From Lysobacterales bacterium (lineage in GTDB: Bacteria; Pseudomonadota; Gammaproteobacteria; Xanthomonadales; Rhodanobacteraceae), in contig JAAFHE010000209.1 of NCBI GenBank assembly GCA_013298265.1, positions 1 to 6,822 of the forward strand: a stretch of 6,822 nt of DNA. The letters are read 5' to 3'. A program made the translations under genes and the position numbers. The notes beneath the pieces were generated by a model. It saw nothing but the letters and a program-made list of their open reading frames with translations, made no database searches and was not told the DNA's origin. Below are positions 1 through 6,769 of the stretch, one piece after another (the stretch's first letter is position 1; each line of letters opens with the position of its first letter).

Positions 1-417
1 CTTGAATTCGGTGCTCCCAGGCGTGTGCTGGAGATCGGCACGGGGTCGGGCTACCAGGCCGCCGTGCTCGCGGGCCTCGTCGAGCAGGTCTATACCGTCG
101 AGCGCATCGAGGAGCTGTTGCGCAATGCGCGCCGGCGTTTCCGCAAGCTCGGCATCGCCAATGTGCGCTCCAAGCACGATGACGGGCGTCTGGGCTGGCC
201 CGAGGAGGCGCCGTTCGATGCCATCGTGCTGACTGCCGCCGGCGTCGAACTCGAAAACGCCTTGCTCGATCAATTGGCGCCGGAGGGCGTGCTCGTCGCG
301 CCGGTCGGTGCGGCCGGGCGCCAGCAGCTCGTGCGTGTGCGCCCCGATGGCGATGGACGACTGCGCGAGGTGCTGTGCAAAGTCAGCTTCGTGCCGTTGC
401 TGGGCGGTGTGCTTTGA
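1..417 (+). CDS. pcm: Protein-L-isoaspartate O-methyltransferase, 5'-truncated by window edge
   Basis: This enzyme transfers a methyl group from S-adenosylmethionine to abnormal L-isoaspartyl residues in aged proteins and so starts their repair in the cytoplasm. The frame is open from base 1 and ends at TGA 415-417, giving 138 visible residues. The family is about 210 residues long, so roughly 70 N-terminal residues lie upstream. The SAM-binding motif I ([16 protein letters not shown]) is at visible residues 9-24, followed by the family pattern VERIEEL, the [10 protein letters not shown] strand, and the C-terminal FVPLLGG close to the end. An internal ATG at 25 is not the start, because conserved sequence precedes it in frame. 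In relatives surE lies just upstream and nlpD-rpoS downstream, which fits this layout. The next gene starts 43 bases later with no terminator between, so co-transcription is likely. The identification is very secure. Confidence 0.94.
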   Translation, partial: LEFGAPRRVLEIGTGSGYQAAVLAGLVEQVYTVERIEELLRNARRRFRKLGIANVRSKHDDGRLGWPEEAPFDAIVLTAAGVELENALLDQLAPEGVLVAPVGAAGRQQLVRVRPDGDGRLREVLCKVSFVPLLGGVL

Positions 418-460
418 ACGAGCGCTGCAACGGATACGGAACTCAGGGAACGAATACCGC

Positions 461-1066
461 ATGAAACTGTTCAAGCCGCTGTACGAGAAGGCCCTGGTAT
501 GGGCCGCGCATCCGCAGGCCGAGCGACTGCTCGCGGGACTGAGCTTCATCGAGGCCATCATCTTCCCGGTCATGCCCGAGGTGATGCTCGCGCCGATGAC
601 GCTGGCGCGGCCACGGCACTGGATCCGCTATGCCACGATCAGCCTGGTGTTCTCGCTGCTCGGTGCGGTCGTCGGCTACGTGCTCGGGCACTACGCGTTC
701 GAGGTGCTGCGGCCGGTGTTCGAGGCGCTGGGCTGGCTGCCGCGCATCGACGAGATGGTCGGCAAGCTGCGCACCGAGGTCGCCGGCAGCGCCTGGGCCG
801 CGTTCGTCATGCTCGTACTCGCCGGGTTCATCCCGGTTCCGCTAAAGATCTTCACCTGGGCGTCGGGGATTGTCGGCGTGCCGATGATCGCGTTCATTCC
901 CGGGATGATCATCGGCCGCGGCAAGCGTGTGTATCTGCTGACCGGCGCCATCCGCCTCGGCGGCCCCAAGGCCGAGGCCCTGCTGCATAAGTACATCGAG
1001 TGGCTGGGCTGGGCGATCGTGGCGCTGATCATCGGCCTCGTGCTCTGGCTGCAGCTACGGCACTGA
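461..1066 (+). CDS. yqaA: YqaA-type DedA/VTT-domain inner membrane protein
   Basis: A 201-residue polytopic membrane protein of the VTT (SNARE-associated, DedA-like) family, YqaA branch. DedA relatives are implicated in lipid-carrier or phospholipid translocation and membrane homeostasis, but the YqaA branch has no firmly assigned substrate. Hydrophobic segments lie near residues 24-48, 57-78, 110-135, 137-152 and 182-199. The family's re-entrant motif region is visible as SFIEAIIFPVMPE (28-40), a glycine-rich GAVVGYVLG helix (68-76), and a second half-helix AGFIPVPLKIFTWASGI (121-137). The ATG at 461 is chosen because AGGGAA (445-450) precedes it at 10 bases and homology begins there; the open frame extends upstream, but only into pcm in another frame. 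It sits between pcm and nlpD, where Pseudomonas and E. coli have no such gene. I believe this insertion is usual in Lysobacterales. The fold is secure and the function is not. Confidence 0.82.
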   Translation: MKLFKPLYEKALVWAAHPQAERLLAGLSFIEAIIFPVMPEVMLAPMTLARPRHWIRYATISLVFSLLGAVVGYVLGHYAFEVLRPVFEALGWLPRIDEMVGKLRTEVAGSAWAAFVMLVLAGFIPVPLKIFTWASGIVGVPMIAFIPGMIIGRGKRVYLLTGAIRLGGPKAEALLHKYIEWLGWAIVALIIGLVLWLQLRH

Positions 1067-1072
1067 GGAAGG
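1066..1072 (+). promoter_or_regulatory. Shine-Dalgarno of nlpD overlapping the yqaA stop codon
   Basis: AGGAAGG lies 7 bases before the nlpD ATG (1080), and its first A is the last base of the yqaA TGA. Terminating ribosomes therefore deliver directly to the next start, which supports translational coupling of yqaA and nlpD. Confidence 0.75.
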
Positions 1073-1079
1073 TCAGCTA

Positions 1080-2153
1080 ATGCACCTCAAGCGCTACACC
1101 GTGAGGAATGGCAGGGCCGCCACGGCCCTGTCGCTGGCCCTGTTGCTGGCGGCCTGCGCAAGCACCCCGCCGGCGCCGGTCGAAGACATCGCGCTGCAGG
1201 AGCGGCGGCCGTCACTGGTCGAACCCGCGCCCAGCCCGCGCAGCGGCCGGAGCGTCGCGATCCACAAGGTCGCCGCCGGCGATACCCTGTATTCGATCGC
1301 GTTCAAGAGCGGGCTGGACTACCGCGAACTCGCGCGCATCAACCGCATCGAAAGCCCATTCCGCATTTTCGTCGGCCAGGAACTCAAGCTCGCCGATCCG
1401 CCGCCCAAGGAAAACGTCGCGGTGAGCGCGCTGCCCGCGCCTTCGTCGGGTCACACCATCACCGCATTGCCCGACGCGCCACGCAAGGGCGTGCCGAACG
1501 CGAGCGTCGATCCGCGCGCCGTGCGCAGCGCCACGCCACCGAGCAATGAGCGCGCCGCGTCGCCCACGGCCGTCAACAAACCGCCGGTCAATTCGGTTGC
1601 CGCCGCGACCGCTCCCGCGCCGGCCATCGCGCCGGTCCCGGTCCCTGCGCCGCCGGCACCGGCCAGCACCGTCGTGCCGGCGGCCGATCCGGTTGCCGTG
1701 CCGCCGAAGAGTGGCGCGCTTGCGCCGGGCGCCAACACCACCGCGGTCGCGACGCCGGGTCCGGTCACGCCGGTGCTCAACAGCGGCGGTGTGAGCTGGC
1801 GCTGGCCGGCCAGCGGCAAGGTCGTCGGCACTTTCGTCAGCGGCGACCAGACCCGCCAGGGCGTCGACATCGCCGGCAGCGCCGGCGCCAACGTCGCCGC
1901 CGCCGCCGACGGGACCGTGGTCTACAGCGGCAACGGCCTGCTCGGCTACGGCGAACTCGTCATCGTCAAGCATTCAACTTCGTTCCTGTCCGCCTACGGC
2001 CACAACCGCAAGCGGCTCGTCAAGGAAGGCGACACGGTCAAGGCCGGCCAGGTCATCGCCGAAATGGGTGGCTCCAATAGGGAAATGTTGCATTTTGAAA
2101 TACGCCGCAACGGCAAGCCGGTGAATCCGCTGGAATACCTGCCGGCGCGGTGA
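1080..2153 (+). CDS. nlpD: NlpD lipoprotein: LysM plus degenerate LytM/M23 domain, amidase activator
   Basis: An envelope lipoprotein of 357 residues. In E. coli the homologue activates the amidase AmiC during daughter-cell separation. A signal peptide with lipobox LAAC ends at Cys26; residue 27 is Ala, not Asp, so outer-membrane sorting is expected. A LysM peptidoglycan-binding domain covers about 60-105. Residues 110-235 are a low-complexity Pro/Ala/Val linker. The M23 domain runs from about 238 to 353 and ends in the family tail VNPLEYLP. Its metal site is degenerate: the first zinc-ligand His is Arg259 and the first His of HxH is Met336, while Asp263, His308 and His338 remain. This is the pattern of a non-enzymatic activator like E. 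coli NlpD. The start is supported by a strong ribosome site. rpoS lies downstream, as in many gammaproteobacteria, where an rpoS promoter often lies inside nlpD; I cannot identify one here. Confidence 0.95.
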   Translation: MHLKRYTVRNGRAATALSLALLLAACASTPPAPVEDIALQERRPSLVEPAPSPRSGRSVAIHKVAAGDTLYSIAFKSGLDYRELARINRIESPFRIFVGQELKLADPPPKENVAVSALPAPSSGHTITALPDAPRKGVPNASVDPRAVRSATPPSNERAASPTAVNKPPVNSVAAATAPAPAIAPVPVPAPPAPASTVVPAADPVAVPPKSGALAPGANTTAVATPGPVTPVLNSGGVSWRWPASGKVVGTFVSGDQTRQGVDIAGSAGANVAAAADGTVVYSGNGLLGYGELVIVKHSTSFLSAYGHNRKRLVKEGDTVKAGQVIAEMGGSNREMLHFEIRRNGKPVNPLEYLPAR

Positions 2154-2158
2154 GGGGC

Positions 2159-2189
2159 GAGAAAAGAGCGGAGAGGAGTGAGAAAAGAG
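2159..2189. repeat. Short direct repeat in a purine-rich tract after nlpD
   Basis: GAGAAAAGAG occurs at 2159-2168 and again at 2180-2189, 21 bases apart, inside a nearly pure purine run that begins at the nlpD stop. The composition is sharply unlike the flanking genes. The second copy is also part of the inverted repeat at 2176-2229. Confidence 0.55.
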
Positions 2190-2229
2190 TGATGTCAGGG
2201 AATCGCTGACCTCTAGTCGTTTCTCGCTC
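2176..2229. repeat. Imperfect inverted repeat, about 23-24 base arms, downstream of nlpD
   Basis: The left arm (2176-2198) is purine-rich and the right arm (2206-2229) is pyrimidine-rich; they are imperfect reverse complements around a 7-base loop. The core GTCAG/CTGAC (2194-2198 and 2206-2210) is perfect, and the outer GAGTGAGAAA pairs with TTTCTCGCTC using one G-U pair. No T-run follows, so it is not a classic intrinsic terminator. It could attenuate read-through into rpoS, protect the nlpD 3' end, or be a dispersed repeat. Confidence 0.5.
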
Positions 2230-2290
2230 AGCGTCACTCGCTACTGCCGGGAAACCTCTGAACGCGACGGGACAGATCTTCGCTTTTGGA

Positions 2291-2333
2291 GCCCCCTTTA
2301 GTTAAGGGGGCGGCCAAACGCGCAGCGTTTGGC
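2291..2333. repeat. Tandem perfect hairpins, REP-like intergenic element
   Basis: Two perfect stems lie back to back. GCCCCCTT (2291-2298) pairs with AAGGGGGC (2304-2311) around loop TAGTT. GCCAAACGC (2313-2321) pairs with GCGTTTGGC (2325-2333) around loop GCA. Paired compact hairpins joined by one base resemble REP/BIME-type repeats, and I recall similar units in Lysobacterales intergenic DNA, though I cannot search for copies. The element lies 80 bases before rpoS and is not followed by a T-run, which argues against a simple terminator. Confidence 0.6.
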
Positions 2334-2380
2334 GGGGTTGTGGAGATCTGGTGTAGATGAAAGAACGGCAGTCTAATAAC

Positions 2381-2407
2381 TTGTTTCGAACTCCCTGAGA
2401 GTATGCT
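2381..2407 (+). promoter_or_regulatory. Candidate rpoS promoter placing transcription start at or next to the ATG
   Basis: TATGCT (2402-2407) is a good -10 hexamer, with TTGTTT (2381-2386) 15 bases upstream as a possible -35. Transcription would begin about 6-7 bases after the -10, at 2413-2414, on the rpoS start codon itself. The lack of a convincing ribosome site before rpoS fits. The 15-base spacer is short, so this is tentative. An alternative -10 is TAATAA at 2374-2379, but its -35 is poor. Confidence 0.35.
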
Positions 2408-2413
2408 GGCGCA

Positions 2414-3322
2414 ATGAGTTCGACCGGGCGCGAAGAACCCTCGCTGGACGCCGATGACATGCTGGCTTTGCTCGACGTCGTCGAGCCGCAGCAGGGCGAT
2501 GAGGCGCGCAATTCCACCAGCGCATACCTCAACGAGATCGGCCTGATCCCACTGCTGGATGCGGTCGGTGAACGCAGCCTTGCCGAGCGCGTGATGGCTG
2601 GCGATGCCGAGGCGCGCCGGCAGATGATCGAGGCCAATCTGCGTCTCGTTGTCGCGGTCGCGCGCAGCTATGTCGGGCGCGGGGTGCCGCTGCTCGATCT
2701 TATCGAGGAGGGCAATCTCGGCCTTATCCGCGCGGTCGAAAAATTCGACGCCATGCGCGGCCTGCGCTTTTCGACGTACGCGACCTGGTGGATCCGCGAG
2801 TCGGTGCAGCGTGCCCTGATGCAGCAGCGCACCGTGCGCGTGCCGGTCCATGTGCTGCGTGAACTGGCCCAGGCTCTGCGCGCGCGGCGCGAGCTGGTGC
2901 TGGCTCTGGAACGACAGCCGACCCAGGACGAACTGGCCACGGCGCTGAACAAGACGGTTTCCGAAGTCTCGGCGCTGTTCTGCGTGACCGAGGAAATACG
3001 CTCGCTCGACGCGCCCATGTCCGATGCGGACGATCGGGCGTTGGTCGAACAGCTGGCGGCTGAAACCGGTCATGCCAGCGCGAGCCGCGAACTGGTCGAA
3101 TTGGCCGACGTGCGCCTGCCGGGCTGGCTGGCCAAGCTCACGCCGCGGCAGCGGCTTGTGGTCGAACGGCGCTACGGCCTGGCCGGCCATGCGGCGCAGA
3201 CACTGGCCGAAATCGCCGCCGATCTGGGCATCACCCGGGAACGCGTGCGGCAGATCCAGGTCGAGGCGCTGCTGCGGCTGCGCCGCATCGGCGAGGCCGA
3301 AGGCATGACGGGCAAGGGATAG
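2414..3322 (+). CDS. rpoS: RpoS-type RNA polymerase sigma factor with atypical region 2.4
   Basis: A 302-residue sigma70-family factor, identified as RpoS by sequence and by its place after nlpD. It would direct core polymerase to stationary-phase and stress promoters. Region 1.2 is at about 33-70, region 2 at about 71-140 with [20 protein letters not shown] (93-112) and [10 protein letters not shown] (119-128), region 3 at about 141-215, and region 4 at about 225-295 with LTPRQR (242-247) and the helix-turn-helix RERVRQIQ (275-282). An in-frame TGA at 2396-2398 leaves ATG 2414 as the first possible ATG; only a weak GAGAG precedes it. The N-terminal leader is about 20 residues shorter than in E. 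coli (330 residues). Oddities: the E. coli -10-reading residues Gln152 and Glu155 correspond to Glu129 and Gln132, one residue is missing before RTVRVP (139-144), and Lys173 corresponds to Arg149. A divergent paralogue cannot be excluded. Confidence 0.9.
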   Translation: MSSTGREEPSLDADDMLALLDVVEPQQGDEARNSTSAYLNEIGLIPLLDAVGERSLAERVMAGDAEARRQMIEANLRLVVAVARSYVGRGVPLLDLIEEGNLGLIRAVEKFDAMRGLRFSTYATWWIRESVQRALMQQRTVRVPVHVLRELAQALRARRELVLALERQPTQDELATALNKTVSEVSALFCVTEEIRSLDAPMSDADDRALVEQLAAETGHASASRELVELADVRLPGWLAKLTPRQRLVVERRYGLAGHAAQTLAEIAADLGITRERVRQIQVEALLRLRRIGEAEGMTGKG

Positions 3323-3331
3323 CCCAGGACT

Positions 3332-3703
3332 TCAGGGCAGGATGAAGGCTGCGACCACGCGACGGCTTTCGCCGACGAGCACGTTGAAGGTCCGTGCCGC
3401 GGCGGCGTTGTCCATGACTTCGATGCCGATACCCCGGCGCAGGAATTCGGCAAATAACCATTGGGTCGGGAACACGATGCGCGGACCGGTGCCCAGGATC
3501 AGCACGGCAGGCTTGAGTTCCACGATCGGTGCGATGGCGGACTCATTAATGTCGGACACCGCCCTGACGGGCCAGCCCTCGATGGCCTGGTCCGGCGCCA
3601 GGATGAAACTGCCGGCGAGGTCGCGATCGACGACGGTGATGGCCTCGGCGCCGACTTTGCGGACAAACAGGTATTCGCCGGGGCGGTTCAGCGACAGCTG
3701 CAT
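3332..3703 (-). CDS. Mth938-like (DUF498) domain protein
   Basis: A small cytoplasmic protein of 123 residues that is almost entirely the Mth938-like domain, the fold shared with mitochondrial complex I assembly factor NDUFAF3. The bacterial role is not established, so none is assigned. Visible family features are the central strand AVLILGTGPRIVFP (66-79), GIGIEVMDNAAAARTFNVL (91-109) and the C-terminal VGESRRVVAAFILP. The ATG at 3703 is chosen because homology starts there; the open frame runs up to 3871 but only over yhbY in another frame. It begins 7 bases after the yhbY stop, so it is probably translated from the yhbY transcript. It converges on rpoS, with 9 bases between the two stop codons and no clear terminator. 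The family call is secure. Confidence 0.87.
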   Translation of the reverse strand: MQLSLNRPGEYLFVRKVGAEAITVVDRDLAGSFILAPDQAIEGWPVRAVSDINESAIAPIVELKPAVLILGTGPRIVFPTQWLFAEFLRRGIGIEVMDNAAAARTFNVLVGESRRVVAAFILP

Positions 3704-3710
3704 GGCGGGC

Positions 3711-4007
3711 TCAGCGCGGCAGCGCGATGGCCGGCTTTTCGGTGTTACGGCGGAAAAACACCGCGGTGCGGCCGATGGTCTGTACGGTTTCCGCGCCGGT
3801 CGCCTCGGCCAGCCGGGTGGCCTGGGCGGCAAAATCGCTGCGGTCTTCGGCCGGGATGCGCACCTTGACAAGCTCGTGGTGGTCCAGGGCCAGGCTGAAT
3901 TCCTGGATCAGCGCATCAGTGACGCCCTTGGCGCCGGCGAGGATGACGGGTTTCAGGTCGTGGGCGAGACCGCGCAGGTAGCGGCGCTGGCTATTGCTCA
4001 AGGGCAT
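3711..4007 (-). CDS. yhbY: Ribosome assembly RNA-binding protein YhbY (CRM domain)
   Basis: A 98-residue single CRM/KH-like domain protein that in E. coli associates with large-subunit precursors. The hallmark [17 protein letters not shown] (13-29) carries the GxxG loop (25-28), followed by [10 protein letters not shown] (42-51) and the C-terminal [18 protein letters not shown] (70-87) and ALPR. Length and sequence match the E. coli protein (97 residues) closely end to end, which also fixes the ATG at 4007, although no strong ribosome site precedes it. It is divergent from rlmE, another large-subunit maturation factor, across a 100-base spacer. This arrangement is conserved in gammaproteobacteria and suggests coordinated expression. 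The Mth938-like gene follows immediately on the same strand. Confidence 0.95.
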   Translation of the reverse strand: MPLSNSQRRYLRGLAHDLKPVILAGAKGVTDALIQEFSLALDHHELVKVRIPAEDRSDFAAQATRLAEATGAETVQTIGRTAVFFRRNTEKPAIALPR

Positions 4008-4024
4008 GGGATCTGGGCAAGGAC

Positions 4025-4039
4025 GCGGTGCTGCACCGC
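4025..4039. promoter_or_regulatory. Perfect 7+1+7 dyad in the yhbY/rlmE divergent spacer
   Basis: GCGGTGC, a central T, then GCACCGC form an uninterrupted palindrome 17 bases upstream of yhbY and 68 bases upstream of rlmE. It could be an operator serving one or both genes, or a hairpin in the yhbY leader. No known regulator motif is recognised, and GC-rich dyads of this size do occur by chance. Confidence 0.3.
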
Positions 4040-4056
4040 AGGCAAGGCGTACAGGG

Positions 4057-4062
4057 TATCAT
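4057..4062 (+). promoter_or_regulatory. Possible -10 element for rlmE-ftsH
   Basis: TATCAT is the best -10-like hexamer in an otherwise GC-rich spacer and would give a leader of about 40 bases to the rlmE ATG. There is no clear -35 at the usual spacing; the expected place overlaps the dyad at 4025-4039. Weak call. Confidence 0.25.
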
Positions 4063-4107
4063 GCGCAGCCGTCGACCCTGCGGCCCGCGCCGGCCCGCCC
4101 AACCCTC

Positions 4108-4731
4108 ATGTCGTCACGCAGCAAGAGCAGCCAGCGCTGGCTGCACGAACATTTCAAAGACCCGTACGTCAAGAAGGCCCAGGCCGAAGGCTATCGGTCG
4201 CGCGCCGTGTTCAAGCTGGACGAACTGATCGAGCGCGACGACCTGCTCAAGCCGGGCATGACCGTGGTCGATCTCGGTGCAGCGCCCGGCGGCTGGTCCC
4301 AGCTGGTCAACGAGAAGCTCAAGAATCGCGGCCGTATCGTCGCGCTCGACATTCTGCCGATGCAAGGCATCTCGGGCGTCGACTTCATCTGCGGCGATTT
4401 CCGCGAGGACAGCGTCCTGGCAGAACTCGAGGCGCGACTGCAAGGCGCCCAGGTGGATCTTGTGCTGTCGGACATGGCCCCCAACATGAGTGGCGTGGAC
4501 CTGGTCGACCAGGCACGTGCCATGCATCTTTCGGAACTGGCGCTGGACTTCGCCAGTCGATGGCTCAAGCCCGGCGGCGATTTCCTGATCAAGCTGTTTC
4601 ACGGCGTTGGTTTTGACGAGTACGTAAGGAACTTGCGGACGGCATTCACCCGCGTCAGCATCCGTAAACCCAAGGCTTCGCGGGCACGATCCAACGAAGT
4701 CTATGCACTGGCCCGAGGCCGGCGCGCGTAA
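4108..4731 (+). CDS. rlmE: 23S rRNA (uridine-2552 2'-O)-methyltransferase RlmE (FtsJ/RrmJ)
   Basis: This enzyme uses S-adenosylmethionine to methylate the 2'-OH of U2552 (E. coli numbering) in the peptidyl-transferase A-loop, a late step in 50S maturation. The protein has 207 residues against 209 in E. coli. The SAM site [11 protein letters not shown] is at 55-65. The catalytic tetrad is complete: Lys36 (VFKLDE), Asp122 (SDMAPNMSG), Lys162 (IKLF) and Glu197 (NEVY), each offset by two from the E. coli positions. The open frame extends upstream to 3994 inside yhbY, but homology starts at ATG 4108 ([16 protein letters not shown]). No Shine-Dalgarno is visible before that ATG, which is unusual here. 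ftsH follows after 11 bases, and the rlmE-ftsH pair is a conserved operon. The call is very secure. Confidence 0.96.
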   Translation: MSSRSKSSQRWLHEHFKDPYVKKAQAEGYRSRAVFKLDELIERDDLLKPGMTVVDLGAAPGGWSQLVNEKLKNRGRIVALDILPMQGISGVDFICGDFREDSVLAELEARLQGAQVDLVLSDMAPNMSGVDLVDQARAMHLSELALDFASRWLKPGGDFLIKLFHGVGFDEYVRNLRTAFTRVSIRKPKASRARSNEVYALARGRRA

Positions 4732-4735
4732 GGAG
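4730..4735 (+). promoter_or_regulatory. Shine-Dalgarno of ftsH overlapping the rlmE stop codon
   Basis: AAGGAG overlaps the rlmE TAA (4729-4731) and lies 7 bases before ATG 4743. That spacing favours ATG 4743 over TTG 4740 (4 bases) and over ATG 4752 (16 bases), although 4752 aligns with the E. coli FtsH start MAKN. Confidence 0.75.
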
Positions 4736-4742
4736 TGTATTG

Positions 4743-6662
<1,920 letters not shown>

Positions 6663-6708
6663 GGCAATAGCCGTCCTTGTTCCTCATATGTTGGAACCTG
6701 AAAGGAAC

Positions 6709-6738
6709 TGGAAAAGGCCGCTCACGCGGCCTTTTCCA
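6709..6738 (+). terminator. Strong intrinsic terminator after ftsH
   Basis: TGGAAAAGGCCGC (6709-6721) pairs perfectly with GCGGCCTTTTCCA (6726-6738) around loop TCAC, a 13-base stem. The A-run/T-run flanks of the GC core give the usual U-tract on the + strand and an equivalent one on the - strand, so it may stop transcription from both sides. It lies 46 bases after the ftsH stop and ends the rlmE-ftsH unit. Confidence 0.9.
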
Positions 6739-6769
6739 CTAAAGCGGATGTCAATGCTCAGCTCATGGA

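Noticed and set aside
1212..1973. A long Arg/Gly/Asp-rich open frame opposite nlpD
   Set aside because: It is a shadow of the Pro/Ala-rich nlpD linker in high-GC DNA.
1080..2153. NlpD as an active M23 endopeptidase
   Set aside because: Two of the expected histidines are replaced (Arg259, Met336).
2291..2333. The tandem hairpins as a rho-independent terminator of nlpD
   Set aside because: Neither stem is followed by a T-run on the + strand; the sequence after the second is GGGGTTGTGG. A repeat or RNA structural role fits better.
2234..3190. A 318-codon open frame on the - strand opposite rpoS
   Set aside because: It overlaps the conserved rpoS frame, has biased composition and no recognisable family, and runs into the intergenic repeats.
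3342..4616. A 424-codon + strand frame across the Mth938-like gene, yhbY and rlmE
   Set aside because: It covers three well-identified genes in other frames or strands, and its translation changes composition as it passes from one to the next.
4740..4742. TTG at 4740 as the ftsH start
   Set aside because: The adjacent in-frame ATG at 4743 has better spacing from AAGGAG (7 bases against 4) and is the stronger codon.
6679..6697. GTTCC...GGAAC pairing between ftsH and its terminator
   Set aside because: Only five base pairs around a nine-base loop; this is easily chance, and the terminator just downstream explains the region.
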